This document shows positions 50,884 to 58,719 of a DNA stretch of 64,000 bases, one piece after another. This DNA is from Microbacterium aurugineum (GTDB lineage Bacteria > Actinomycetota > Actinomycetes > Actinomycetales > Microbacteriaceae): positions 558,001-622,000 of the forward strand of contig NZ_CP078078.1 in assembly GCF_023101205.1 (NCBI RefSeq). The letters are read 5' to 3'. Numbering within the stretch: position 1 is the stretch's first letter; the number at the start of each line of letters is the position of its first letter. The notes beneath the pieces are model-generated. The model was not told where the DNA came from and made no database searches. It saw only the letters and a program-made list of their open reading frames with translations. Made by a program: the position numbers and the translations under genes.

Positions 50884-51734
50884 CAGCTGCCGATCTCGGT
50901 GCGCACGGCGTAGAGCTCGGGGAAGAACGTCAGATCCAGGGCGCGCTGCAGGAAGCCGACGCCGCTGGATCCGCCGGTGCCCACCTTCATGCCGATCGTG
51001 CGGGAGACGGTCTTGAGGTGCCGGAAGCGCCAGAACTGGAAGTTGTCCTCGAGGTCGACCAGGTCTTCGCACGCTTCGTACAGGTCCCAGTACCGGTTCG
51101 GGTCCTGGTAGATCTCGCGGATCGCGGGCACCAGCTCCGGGGTCTCGCGGTACGGCTCGCGCACATCGCGGTCGAGGATCGACGACGGCACCGGCAGTCC
51201 GCGCCGGGCGGCGAACCGCAGGAACTCGTCGTACAGGGTCGGCTTCTCCCACTCGGCCGTGAGCAGCGCGAGGTTCGCGGGGTGGTCGGCGAAGACGTTC
51301 AGCATCTTCTCGTTCTTGTTGCCGAGGGCGAACTCCACCGCGCGGTACTGCACGGACTGGAACCCGGACGAGTTGCCGAGCGCTCCGCGGAACTGTGCGT
51401 ACTCGGTGGGCGTGAGGGTGGCGAGCACCGACCACTGCTGCGTCATCACGTCCTGGATGCGCTTGACCCGGGCGATGCGCTTGAGTGCTTCGCGCAGGTC
51501 GTCACGGGCGAGCAGCTCCCGAGCGGACGAGAGCTCGTGCAGCAGCTGCTTGAGCCACAGCTCGGTGGTCTGGTGCTGGATGATGAACAGCATCTCGTCG
51601 TGGTGCTGCGGCTCGCTCACCGGGTGCTGTGCCGTGAGCAGCTGGTCCAGCGCCAGGTACGACCCGTAGGTCATCCGGCCGGACAGATCGGTGACGATCC
51701 CGGATTCGAGGGCGCGTTCGTTCTCGGTGCTCAT
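50883..51734 (-). CDS. kynA: Tryptophan 2,3-dioxygenase
   Basis: 283-residue haem enzyme that opens the indole ring of tryptophan to N-formylkynurenine. MTYGSYLALDQLLTAQHP, HHDEMLFIIQHQTTELWLKQ, SSGFQSVQYRAVEFALGNKN and FRHLKTVSRTIGMKVGTGGS are family signatures; the haem His lies in the last block. First gene of the operon, with the ATG seven bases after a TATGTT box, probably leaderless. Confidence 0.97.
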   Translation of the reverse strand: MSTENERALESGIVTDLSGRMTYGSYLALDQLLTAQHPVSEPQHHDEMLFIIQHQTTELWLKQLLHELSSARELLARDDLREALKRIARVKRIQDVMTQQWSVLATLTPTEYAQFRGALGNSSGFQSVQYRAVEFALGNKNEKMLNVFADHPANLALLTAEWEKPTLYDEFLRFAARRGLPVPSSILDRDVREPYRETPELVPAIREIYQDPNRYWDLYEACEDLVDLEDNFQFWRFRHLKTVSRTIGMKVGTGGSSGVGFLQRALDLTFFPELYAVRTEIGS

Positions 51735-51740
51735 GCGCCG

Positions 51741-51775
51741 AACATATCACTTCTGTGGCGAGCGTCACAGGTGTG
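51741..51775 (-). promoter_or_regulatory. kyn operon promoter with possible PaaX operator
   Basis: TATGTT (complement of 51741-51746) is six bases before the kynA ATG; GTGACG at 16 bases further is a weak -35. An imperfect inverted repeat, CACTTCTGTG (51748-51757) and CACAGGTGTG (51766-51775), overlaps this promoter and is the best candidate for PaaX binding. Confidence 0.55.
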
Positions 51776-51793
51776 AAATGTTCTCGATCCGCA

Positions 51794-53521
51794 TCAGTCG
51801 TCCGACGGCAGGGCCGGTGTGCGCGGCGGGGGAGTGCGCCGCGTGCCCGGAGCGCCGGTGGCTTCGAACGCCGCGGCCAGGCGCAGCAGCATCGTGTCGT
51901 CGTACGCTCGTCCGGCGAAGGTCAGGCCGATCGGCATGCCGATGTCGCTCATCAGCCCCATCGGAACCGTGACCGTCGGGATGCCGAGGTGTCGGATGGC
52001 GAGGTTGCCGTTCGCGATCCAGGTGCCGTTACGCCACCCCAGGTCCGCGGAGTCCGGGTTCACGTCCATGTCTGCCGGACCCACATCCGCGACCGCGGGG
52101 AACACCACGGCGTCGAGGTGGAGCGCATCCAGCCACTCCTCGAAGTCGCGGCGACGCGTCTCCTCCAGGCCCCGCAACCCGTCTTCGAGCTCGGGCATGT
52201 CCGTGAAGGGGGCATCGGGGTGGCTCCGCACCCAGTCCGGATACTCGGCGATGTCGTCGTCGAAGCCGGTGTAGCGGTCGGGGAGGGCGCCTTCCGGGTG
52301 CGGGAAGATCGTGGCCCCGTCGACCTCCGTGAGCGTGCGGAGAGCCGGATCGCCGTTCGCCTGCAGGAAGTCCTCCCACGCCCACGCCGAGAGGTCGACG
52401 ATCTCGCGTCGCAGGTACTCGGGCGACACCAGTCCACGCGTTGGGAGGGTGGCGGCGCCCGGGCGGTCTCCCTCGTAGTTGGACACCACCGGGAAGTCGA
52501 CCTCGATCACGGTCGCCCCGGCGGCGCTCAGGTCGCGGCGTGCCGCCTCCCACCGTTCGATCACACTCGCTCGCGTCTCGATGCGCCGACCCGTCGGGCC
52601 GCCGATGCCCGGGGCCTGGGCGCTCCCGGCATCCGGATCCGCATTGATGTACATCTTCGGGATGCCGATCCGCATGCCGTCGAGCGCTGCCGGGGTGCCG
52701 GTGGCGAGGGCCGCATACGAGTCCGGTCGGACCGAGGCGGCCGAGGGGATCGGGACCCACGGCTGTGCTCGCCAGAAGTCGCCGCGGGAGTCGGGGTCGT
52801 CGGCGACGATCACCTCGAGCACTTCGAGCAGGTCGGCCATGGTGCGGGTGTGCGGCACCACCACGTCCATCGTGGGAACGAGCGGCCAGTTGCCCCGGGT
52901 CGAGATCACGCCGCGGGAGGGGGTGTAGGCGCACAGGGCGTTGTTGGTCGCAGGGCCGCGACCGGAGGACCAGGTCTCCTCTCCGAGCCCGAAGGCGGCG
53001 AAGCTCGCGGCGGTCGCGGTGCCGGAGCCGTTGGAGGAGCCCGACGCGAAGGGTGCGGTGAGGAACGCGGCGTTGTACGGGCTCTCCGCTCGGCCGTAGA
53101 CCCCAGGTTGCATGCCGCCGTTGGCCATCGGCGGCATGTTCGTCAGCCCGAGGCAGATCGCTCCGCCCGCGCGCAGGCGCTCGATCGTGAAGGCGTCGCG
53201 CTGGGCGATCAGATCTGCGAAGGCTGGGCTTCCGGCTGCGGCGGTGAGCCCCCGCACGAGGTAGCTGTCCTTCGCCGTGTACGGGATGCCGTCGAGGGGG
53301 CCGAGCACCTCGCCTCGGGCACGGCGGGCGTCGGAGGCTGCGGCCTCGGCGCGTGCGTCGGGGTTCGCGATCACCACCGCGTTCAGGGCGGTCGGCGTGC
53401 CCGGCGCATCGAAGGCGGCGATGCGAGCCCGGTAGGCGTCGACGAGGTCGACCGCGGTCGTGGTGCCGCTCTCGAGCGCGCGGCGCAGATCGGCGATGGA
53501 GGCTTCGACGACGTCGAACAT
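51794..53521 (-). CDS. Amidase (amidase-signature family)
   Basis: 575 residues. Signature Ser-cisSer-Lys family: Lys84 in GIPYTAKDSY, cis-Ser at GSSNGSGTATAA (161-172), likely nucleophile at Ser184/185 in ETWSSGRGPATNN. Hydrolyses an amide; substrate unknown. Its ATG overlaps the stop of the agmatine deiminase gene, so they are coupled, hinting at a shared pathway. A nitrilase-type N-carbamoylputrescine amidase would be the classical partner; this protein is of a different fold and could take that place. Confidence 0.87.
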   Translation of the reverse strand: MFDVVEASIADLRRALESGTTTAVDLVDAYRARIAAFDAPGTPTALNAVVIANPDARAEAAASDARRARGEVLGPLDGIPYTAKDSYLVRGLTAAAGSPAFADLIAQRDAFTIERLRAGGAICLGLTNMPPMANGGMQPGVYGRAESPYNAAFLTAPFASGSSNGSGTATAASFAAFGLGEETWSSGRGPATNNALCAYTPSRGVISTRGNWPLVPTMDVVVPHTRTMADLLEVLEVIVADDPDSRGDFWRAQPWVPIPSAASVRPDSYAALATGTPAALDGMRIGIPKMYINADPDAGSAQAPGIGGPTGRRIETRASVIERWEAARRDLSAAGATVIEVDFPVVSNYEGDRPGAATLPTRGLVSPEYLRREIVDLSAWAWEDFLQANGDPALRTLTEVDGATIFPHPEGALPDRYTGFDDDIAEYPDWVRSHPDAPFTDMPELEDGLRGLEETRRRDFEEWLDALHLDAVVFPAVADVGPADMDVNPDSADLGWRNGTWIANGNLAIRHLGIPTVTVPMGLMSDIGMPIGLTFAGRAYDDTMLLRLAAAFEATGAPGTRRTPPPRTPALPSDD

Positions 53522-54561
53522 CAGCGCGACCCGTCCACGGAAGGCTGCTGCTGCGTGATGCAGTGGATGCCGCCGCCGCGGTCGAACAGCGGGCGCGCGT
53601 CGACCGTGACCACGCGGCGTCCGGGGTACGCGTCCGCGAGGATCTCGCGGGCCGCGGCATCCGCCTTCTCGTCGCGGAACCCGCACGCGACCACGCCGTC
53701 GTTCGTCACGAGATGGTTGACGTAGCTCCAGTCGACGGGCCCTTCGCCGTCGCTCAGCGTCGAGGGCGCGGGCAGGTCGATCACTTCCACGCGGCGACCG
53801 GCGGCATCCGTCTGCTCGGAGAGGAGGGCGCGAAGGTCGCGGGAGACGGCGTGGTCGGGGTGCTGCGGGTTCTGCTGGTCGTGCAGCAGGAGCCGGCCGG
53901 GGGAGACGATCGTGGCGACGATGTCGACGTGGCCGTTCGTCCCGAAGTCGTCGTAGTCGCGAGTGAGCCCGCGCGGCAGCCAGATCGCCTTCGTCGCGCC
54001 GATCGTCCTGGCCATCTCGGCCTCGATCCGCTGTTTGTCGGCGTAGGGGTTGCGTCGCGGGTCGAGCTGCACGGTCTCGGTGAGCAGCACCGTGCCTTCG
54101 CCGTCGACGTGGATGCCGCCGCCCTCGTTCACGAGCGTCGAGCTCACGAGCTCCGCCCCGACGGCGCCGGCCACGATGCGGGCGTGCTGTGCGGCCTTGC
54201 GCCACTCGGCCCAGTCGGGAGCGCCCCAGCCGTTGAAGATCCAGTCGACGGCGCCGAGCACGCCCGGGCGCTCGTCGTCGACGACGAAGGTCGGGCCGGA
54301 GTCGCGCATCCAGAACTCGTCGACCGGTGCCTCCAGGATCTCGATGCCGGCACCGAGCATGCGTCGGGCCCGCGGGATCTCGCTCGGGTCGACCAGCATC
54401 GTCACGGGTTCGAACTCGGCGACGGCGTGGGCGACGGCCGTCCAGGTCGCGTACCCCTCTTCGCGCTCGGCATCCGTGGCACCGAGCGTCTCACCCTCCG
54501 CGGGGAACGCCATCCAGGTGCGCTCGTGAGGGGCCGTCTCGGCGGGCATGCGCCAACTCAT
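53521..54561 (-). CDS. aguA: Agmatine deiminase
   Basis: 346 residues from the ATG at 54561, which has AGGAGATC seven bases upstream and starts the standard MSWRMPAETAPHERTWMAFP. A GTG 17 codons earlier is possible but lies in the regulatory region. Catalytic Cys334 in GGGIHCITQQ, plus EFWMRDSGPTFV, NEGGGIHVDG and GTNGHVDIVATI. Converts agmatine to N-carbamoylputrescine and ammonia. Divergent from a TetR gene. Confidence 0.93.
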   Translation of the reverse strand: MSWRMPAETAPHERTWMAFPAEGETLGATDAEREEGYATWTAVAHAVAEFEPVTMLVDPSEIPRARRMLGAGIEILEAPVDEFWMRDSGPTFVVDDERPGVLGAVDWIFNGWGAPDWAEWRKAAQHARIVAGAVGAELVSSTLVNEGGGIHVDGEGTVLLTETVQLDPRRNPYADKQRIEAEMARTIGATKAIWLPRGLTRDYDDFGTNGHVDIVATIVSPGRLLLHDQQNPQHPDHAVSRDLRALLSEQTDAAGRRVEVIDLPAPSTLSDGEGPVDWSYVNHLVTNDGVVACGFRDEKADAAAREILADAYPGRRVVTVDARPLFDRGGGIHCITQQQPSVDGSR

Positions 54562-54604
54562 CGTGATCTCCTCGTCGACGATCTCGGGCGGACGGAATCC
54601 GCTG

Positions 54605-54620
54605 TTGAACACGTGATCAA
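54605..54620. promoter_or_regulatory. TetR operator candidate between aguA and the TetR gene
   Basis: TTGAACACGTGATCAA, palindromic except for one position pair, centred on CACGTG. It covers TTGAAC (54605-54610), which could be the -35 of the TetR promoter with TACCGT (54628-54633) as -10, eight bases before the TetR ATG. Confidence 0.6.
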
Positions 54621-54641
54621 CGAGTGATACCGTAGCCCGCG

Positions 54642-55301
54642 ATGAAGATCACGTCAAGAAGCACCGCGCCGCGGCGGATGCCCCCGGAGGAGCGCGAGCG
54701 ATCGATCGTCGACGGCGCGATCGCCCTGGCGCGCGAGGGCGGACTCGAGGTGCTCACGGTGCGTGCGGTGGCGGCGCGCGTCGGTGTCACCCCGGCCCTG
54801 GTCGCTCACTATCGGCCCGTCATGGACGCCTTCGTCGCCGAGATCTTCGGGCACATCGTCGCGGCCGAGCGCGATGAGGTGATCGCGGCCTTCGATGGCG
54901 TGGGCGACATCCGCGCGGGTCTGCACGACCTGATCGAGACCCTCCTCGACGGCGAGCGCGACGACGTGACACTGATCTGGGTGCAGGCCTGGGCGCTCGG
55001 TGCCCGCAACGACATCCTCGCTGCCCGCGTGCGGTCCGAGATGGACGGGTGGCAGAGCGCTCTCGAGCAGATCTTCGTCCGAGCGGCGGCAGCGGGAGTG
55101 ATCGCCGACGGCCGTGCCGACACCGCCGCGTGGCTCCTGCTCGCCATGGTCGACGGCATGAATGCGCACTCGCTCGTGAAGTGGGCGCCGAGCGATCGCG
55201 CCGACCTCGCCCGCCGCGCGCTGTCCGCCGTCCTCGACAGCGCCGCACCCCACGCCTCCTCCCTCGCTTCCCCGACCGAACCCCGCACCGAAGACCAGTA
55301 A
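54642..55301 (+). CDS. TetR-family regulator
   Basis: 219 residues with an N-terminal TetR-type helix-turn-helix (RSIVDGAIALAREGGLEVLT, then VRAVAARVGVTPALVAHY). Probably regulates both its downstream decarboxylase gene (10 bases away, same strand) and the divergent aguA-amidase pair through the palindrome upstream. The ligand would be an amino acid, amine or agmatine; not determinable. Confidence 0.9.
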   Translation: MKITSRSTAPRRMPPEERERSIVDGAIALAREGGLEVLTVRAVAARVGVTPALVAHYRPVMDAFVAEIFGHIVAAERDEVIAAFDGVGDIRAGLHDLIETLLDGERDDVTLIWVQAWALGARNDILAARVRSEMDGWQSALEQIFVRAAAAGVIADGRADTAAWLLLAMVDGMNAHSLVKWAPSDRADLARRALSAVLDSAAPHASSLASPTEPRTEDQ

Positions 55302-55311
55302 AGGAACGCTC

Positions 55312-56685
55312 ATGGATGCTGTGCGCATGCACGCGGCTTCGCCCGAATCGACGGCGATCGTGGATGCCGTGCTCGACTACTCGCGCCGTCGCATGCTCGC
55401 CGCCGATGTGCCACTCGACAAGCCCCAGACCGAGGCGGAACTGAACCGTCTCGTGGGGGCGACGATCACCGACGCCGGGCTCGGAGCCCAGCGCGCACTC
55501 AGCGTGTTCGAGCACATCCTCGCGCCGGCTTGTCTCACCACGAGCCACCCGCTCTACCTGTCCTTCATCCCGACCGCCCCGACCATGGCGGCCATCGCGT
55601 TCGACCTCGTCGTCTCGGCATCCGGTCTCTACGGAGGGAGCTGGCTCGAAGGGGCAGGTGCGGTGCACGCCGAGAACGAGGTGCTCGCGTTCCTCGCCGG
55701 GGAGTTCGGGCTGCCGGACACCGCGGGCGGTGTGTTCGTGCAGGGCGGCACGATCGGCAACCTGTCGGCCCTCGTCGCGGCGCGCGAGGCCGCCAAGGCT
55801 CGGCTGGTCGCCCAGGGCAAGGAGCTCCCGGCGCGCTGGAAGATCGTGTGCAGTGCGGAAGCCCACTCCTCGAACAAGTCCGCCGCGCGGGTGATGGATG
55901 CCGACGTGGTGCTCGTGCCCGCGGGTGACGACGGCATGCTGCGTGCCGACGCGGTGCGCGAGGCGCTCGACACCCACGGCGACGAGATCTGCGCCGTCGT
56001 CGTGACCGCGGGTTCGACGAACTTCGGCATCGTCGACGACATCGAGGCGATCGCCGCGCTCAAGGACGAGTACGACTTCTGGCTGCACGTGGACGGTGCG
56101 TACGGGCTCACCGCGATGCTCGCGCCTGCCGCGCGTTCCCGCTTCCGCGGTGTGGAGCGCGCCGACTCGGTGATCGTCGACCCGCACAAGTGGCTGTTCG
56201 CGCCGTTCGACTGCTGCGCGCTGATCTACCGTGAGCCGGACCAGGGCCGCCGCGCGCACACCCAGCACGCCGAGTACCTCGACACGCTGACCGATGCCGA
56301 GGAGTTCAGCCCCTCGGACTACTCGATCCAGCTGACCCGTCGCCCGCGCGGGCTTCCGATGTGGTTCTCGCTAGCGACCTACGGGGTGGATGCCTACCGC
56401 GAAGCGATCGGCGCGACCATCGCCCTCACTGAGCGCATCGCCGCAGAGATCTCCCGCCGCCCGGAGCTGCGCCTCGTGCGGGATCCGCAGCTGTCGGTCG
56501 TGGTGTTCGAGCGCGACGGCTGGGAGCGCGCCGACTATGACCGCTGGTCGGCGGAGCTGCTCGACTCCCAGCGCGCCTTCGTCGTGCCCAGCTCGCACGC
56601 CGGTCGGCCGAACACGCGCTTCGCCATCCTGAACCCGCTCACGACCTTCGAAGACCTCACCGGCATCCTCGACACCATGAAGTAG
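55312..56685 (+). CDS. PLP-dependent amino-acid decarboxylase (group II)
   Basis: 457 residues, similar to glutamate/aromatic-amino-acid decarboxylases. Lys293 in VDPHKWLFAPFDCC binds PLP; HVDGAYGLTAM and FVQGGTIGNLSALVAARE are family marks; LTTSHPLYLSFIPTAPTMA supplies the substrate pocket. Specificity (glutamate, aspartate, aromatic or diaminobutyrate) cannot be assigned. Following a TetR gene and facing aguA, it may be part of an amine-forming or amine-degrading cluster. Confidence 0.9.
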   Translation: MDAVRMHAASPESTAIVDAVLDYSRRRMLAADVPLDKPQTEAELNRLVGATITDAGLGAQRALSVFEHILAPACLTTSHPLYLSFIPTAPTMAAIAFDLVVSASGLYGGSWLEGAGAVHAENEVLAFLAGEFGLPDTAGGVFVQGGTIGNLSALVAAREAAKARLVAQGKELPARWKIVCSAEAHSSNKSAARVMDADVVLVPAGDDGMLRADAVREALDTHGDEICAVVVTAGSTNFGIVDDIEAIAALKDEYDFWLHVDGAYGLTAMLAPAARSRFRGVERADSVIVDPHKWLFAPFDCCALIYREPDQGRRAHTQHAEYLDTLTDAEEFSPSDYSIQLTRRPRGLPMWFSLATYGVDAYREAIGATIALTERIAAEISRRPELRLVRDPQLSVVVFERDGWERADYDRWSAELLDSQRAFVVPSSHAGRPNTRFAILNPLTTFEDLTGILDTMK

Positions 56686-56695
56686 ATGGCCGTGC

Positions 56696-56772
56696 CGGAT
56701 GTCGGGAGGATTCCCGGATGTCGGGGGAGTCGGCCCGATCTTCCCGACATCCGTCCTTCCTCCCGACATCCG
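56696..56772. terminator. Nested double-stem cruciform between convergent genes
   Basis: Outer arms CGGATGTCGGGAGGA (56696-56710) and its complement (56758-56772), inner arms CGGATGTCGGG (56715-56725) and its complement (56743-56753). One 11-base word thus occurs four times, twice in each direction. It lies between the stops of the decarboxylase and TetR genes, so a bidirectional terminator is the simplest role. Confidence 0.85.
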
Positions 56773-56831
56773 TACCGGCGGCGGGAGCGGGTGCGGGCGC
56801 CGGGTGCGGGAGCGGCGCTCGGGGCGGGAGA

Positions 56832-57356
56832 TCAGCCGCCCATGCCGGCGATGAGTCGCGTCAGCCCGTACTCGAAGGCGCGGTCGACGTCGCCGCCGAG
56901 GCGGAAGGCGCCGGCGAGCTCCATCTGCAGGAAGCCGGTCGCCCACGCCGTGAAGAGACGGGCGGCGTCGAGGGCGTCGTCCTCGCCGACCAGAGCGGAG
57001 GACGCCCGGATCACCGGCGCGGCGGAGCGCGCGAGGGCATCCTGGGGGGCCGCGATCGTGAACATCAGCCGGAACCCCTCGGGGTTCTCCTTCGCGAAGC
57101 CGCGGTAGACGTGCGCGAGGCCGGCGAGGTCGTCGCCCTCGTGCTCGAGCCGTGCGGTGAGGGCGTCGATCGTGGACACGGCGACCGCGGTGTGCAGGGC
57201 GTCCCGATCGCGGATCCGCTTGTAGAGCGAGGGGGCACGGACGCCGACGCGAGCCGCGACCGCCTGCATGGTGAGTCCCGCGGGTCCGGCGATTTCGAGG
57301 ATCTCCCGTCCGGCGGCGACGATCTCCGCGATGGACGTGCGTTCGGGGGTCGGCAT
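56832..57356 (-). CDS. TetR-family regulator
   Basis: 174 residues from the ATG at 57356 (GGAGG five bases before); helix-turn-helix at residues 10-55 (GPAGLTMQAVAARVGVRAPS, LYKRIRDRDALHTA) and a TetR C-terminal ligand domain ending GLTRLIAGMGG. Divergent from an MBL-fold hydrolase gene, with two palindromes in between, so it very likely controls that gene. Confidence 0.9.
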   Translation of the reverse strand: MPTPERTSIAEIVAAGREILEIAGPAGLTMQAVAARVGVRAPSLYKRIRDRDALHTAVAVSTIDALTARLEHEGDDLAGLAHVYRGFAKENPEGFRLMFTIAAPQDALARSAAPVIRASSALVGEDDALDAARLFTAWATGFLQMELAGAFRLGGDVDRAFEYGLTRLIAGMGG

Positions 57357-57368
57357 CGGTCCTCCTGG

Positions 57369-57412
57369 ATGGCTATTGACATTAGCCATGATAGCTACGT
57401 ATCGTAGCTATC
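57369..57412. promoter_or_regulatory. Two TetR-type palindromes and promoter of the MBL hydrolase gene
   Basis: ATGGCTA-TTGACAT-TAGCCAT (57369-57389) surrounds a TTGACA -35 (57376-57381). A second perfect dyad, GATAGCTACG and CGTAGCTATC around TAT (57390-57412), covers the -10 candidate TATCGT (57400-57405, 18-base spacing). Repressor bound to either dyad would block transcription. Confidence 0.72.
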
Positions 57413-57436
57413 GCAACAATCCCGAGAGGATCCGCC

Positions 57437-58144
57437 ATGAAGCTCGCACCCCACCTGCACCGACTGGGCAACGACATCGTCGCCTCCTACCTCATCGACC
57501 TGCCCGAGGGGATCACCCTGATCGATGCGGGTCTTCCCGGGCACTGGCACGACCTCCAGCGCGAGCTCGAGCTGATCCGCCGTCCGCTGTCCGATATCCG
57601 TGGCCTCGTCCTCACCCACGGCGACAGCGACCACATCGGTTTCGCCGAGCGGCTGCGCACCGAGGCGGGGGCGCCGGTCTTCATCCACGCGGCCGACAGC
57701 CACCGCGTGCGCACGGGCGAGAAGCCGAAGACGGCGATGGGGCCTGCGAGGCTCGGGCCGACGCTCGGATTCTTCGCCTACGCCCTCCGCAAGAACGCCC
57801 TGCGCACACCGCACGTCTCCGTGGTGACGGAGGTCGCGGATGGCGACGTGCTCGACCTGCCGGGCGCTCCCGTCGTGATCGGGATGCCCGGTCACTCGCC
57901 GGGGAGCGTCGCGGTGCATGTCCCGGTCGTCGACGCCGTGTTCGTGGGGGATGCGCTCACGACGAGGCACGTGCTCACCGGCCGTACCGGCGCACAGCCC
58001 GCGCCCTTCACGGATGAGCCGGAGGCCGCTCTGTCCTCGCTCGATCGCCTGGCCGCGGTGTCGGCCTCCTGGGTGCTGCCGGGACACGGCGCCCCGTGGC
58101 AGGGAACGCCGTCCGAGATCGCAGCGGCCGTGCGGGCGGCCTGA
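57437..58144 (+). CDS. MBL-fold metallo-hydrolase
   Basis: 235 residues. The metal motif HGDSDH (THGDSDHIG, near residues 58-66) is HxHxDH-like but with Gly-Asp in the second position, so His59, Asp61, Asp63 and His64 need checking as ligands. Further ligands are in GHSPGSVAVH and GHGAPW, with GDALTTRHVL providing the bridging Asp. May be a lactonase or glyoxalase-like hydrolase. Controlled by the divergent TetR. Confidence 0.87.
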   Translation: MKLAPHLHRLGNDIVASYLIDLPEGITLIDAGLPGHWHDLQRELELIRRPLSDIRGLVLTHGDSDHIGFAERLRTEAGAPVFIHAADSHRVRTGEKPKTAMGPARLGPTLGFFAYALRKNALRTPHVSVVTEVADGDVLDLPGAPVVIGMPGHSPGSVAVHVPVVDAVFVGDALTTRHVLTGRTGAQPAPFTDEPEAALSSLDRLAAVSASWVLPGHGAPWQGTPSEIAAAVRAA

Positions 58145-58161
58145 GCGGGCGACGCCCTGGT

Positions 58162-58719
58162 TCAGCCGAGGATCGTGTCCGTGTCGCTGACGGTGATCTG
58201 CGGGGGATAGAGCCTCATCACCTGCAGTGCGGCCTCATGGTTCTCCGCCGTCGATCCGGCGCAGGCGTCTGTGGCGATCGTGACGTGGGCACCCGCATCC
58301 GCGGCGGCCAGCGCCGTCGAGATCACGCAGCAATCGGTCGAGACGCCGGCCAGCACCACGCGGCCTCCGCGGCCGACCACGGTTTCGAGCTCGGGCCCCC
58401 ACTTGCCGAAGGTCGGCAGGTCGATCGTCGGGTGGGTGCTCACGGTGGCCGCCTCCGGCACGAGCGCGAACAGCGGATCGCTCGGCGGCTGATCCGCGAA
58501 CGGCCAGGCGTCGAAGTACGCACCCCACGACGTCGTCCGGTCGGCGGTCGGCATCCAGCGGGTCACGAGGACGCGGTCACCGAAGGCGTCGGCCAAGGTG
58601 CGGATGCGGGGCATCGCCTCGTCGAAGAAGGGGGACCCCCAGGCGGACTCCGGCGCGGCGAAGATGGCCTGCGGATCGATCACCACCAGCCAGGTGTCGT
58701 CGAGCAGGCCCGCACTCAC
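58162..58719 (-). CDS. Isochorismatase-family cysteine hydrolase
   Basis: 185 residues from a GTG at 58719 with AGGAGG five bases upstream; the GTG overlaps the stop of the permease gene. The nucleophile is in AGVSTDCCVISTAL, the Asp in VVIDPQAIFAAP and a Lys in FGKWGPEL. Family members hydrolyse amides such as N-carbamoyl compounds, ureidoacrylate or nicotinamide. The coupled NCS1 permease suggests the substrate is imported. Confidence 0.88.
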   Translation of the reverse strand: MSAGLLDDTWLVVIDPQAIFAAPESAWGSPFFDEAMPRIRTLADAFGDRVLVTRWMPTADRTTSWGAYFDAWPFADQPPSDPLFALVPEAATVSTHPTIDLPTFGKWGPELETVVGRGGRVVLAGVSTDCCVISTALAAADAGAHVTIATDACAGSTAENHEAALQVMRLYPPQITVSDTDTILG

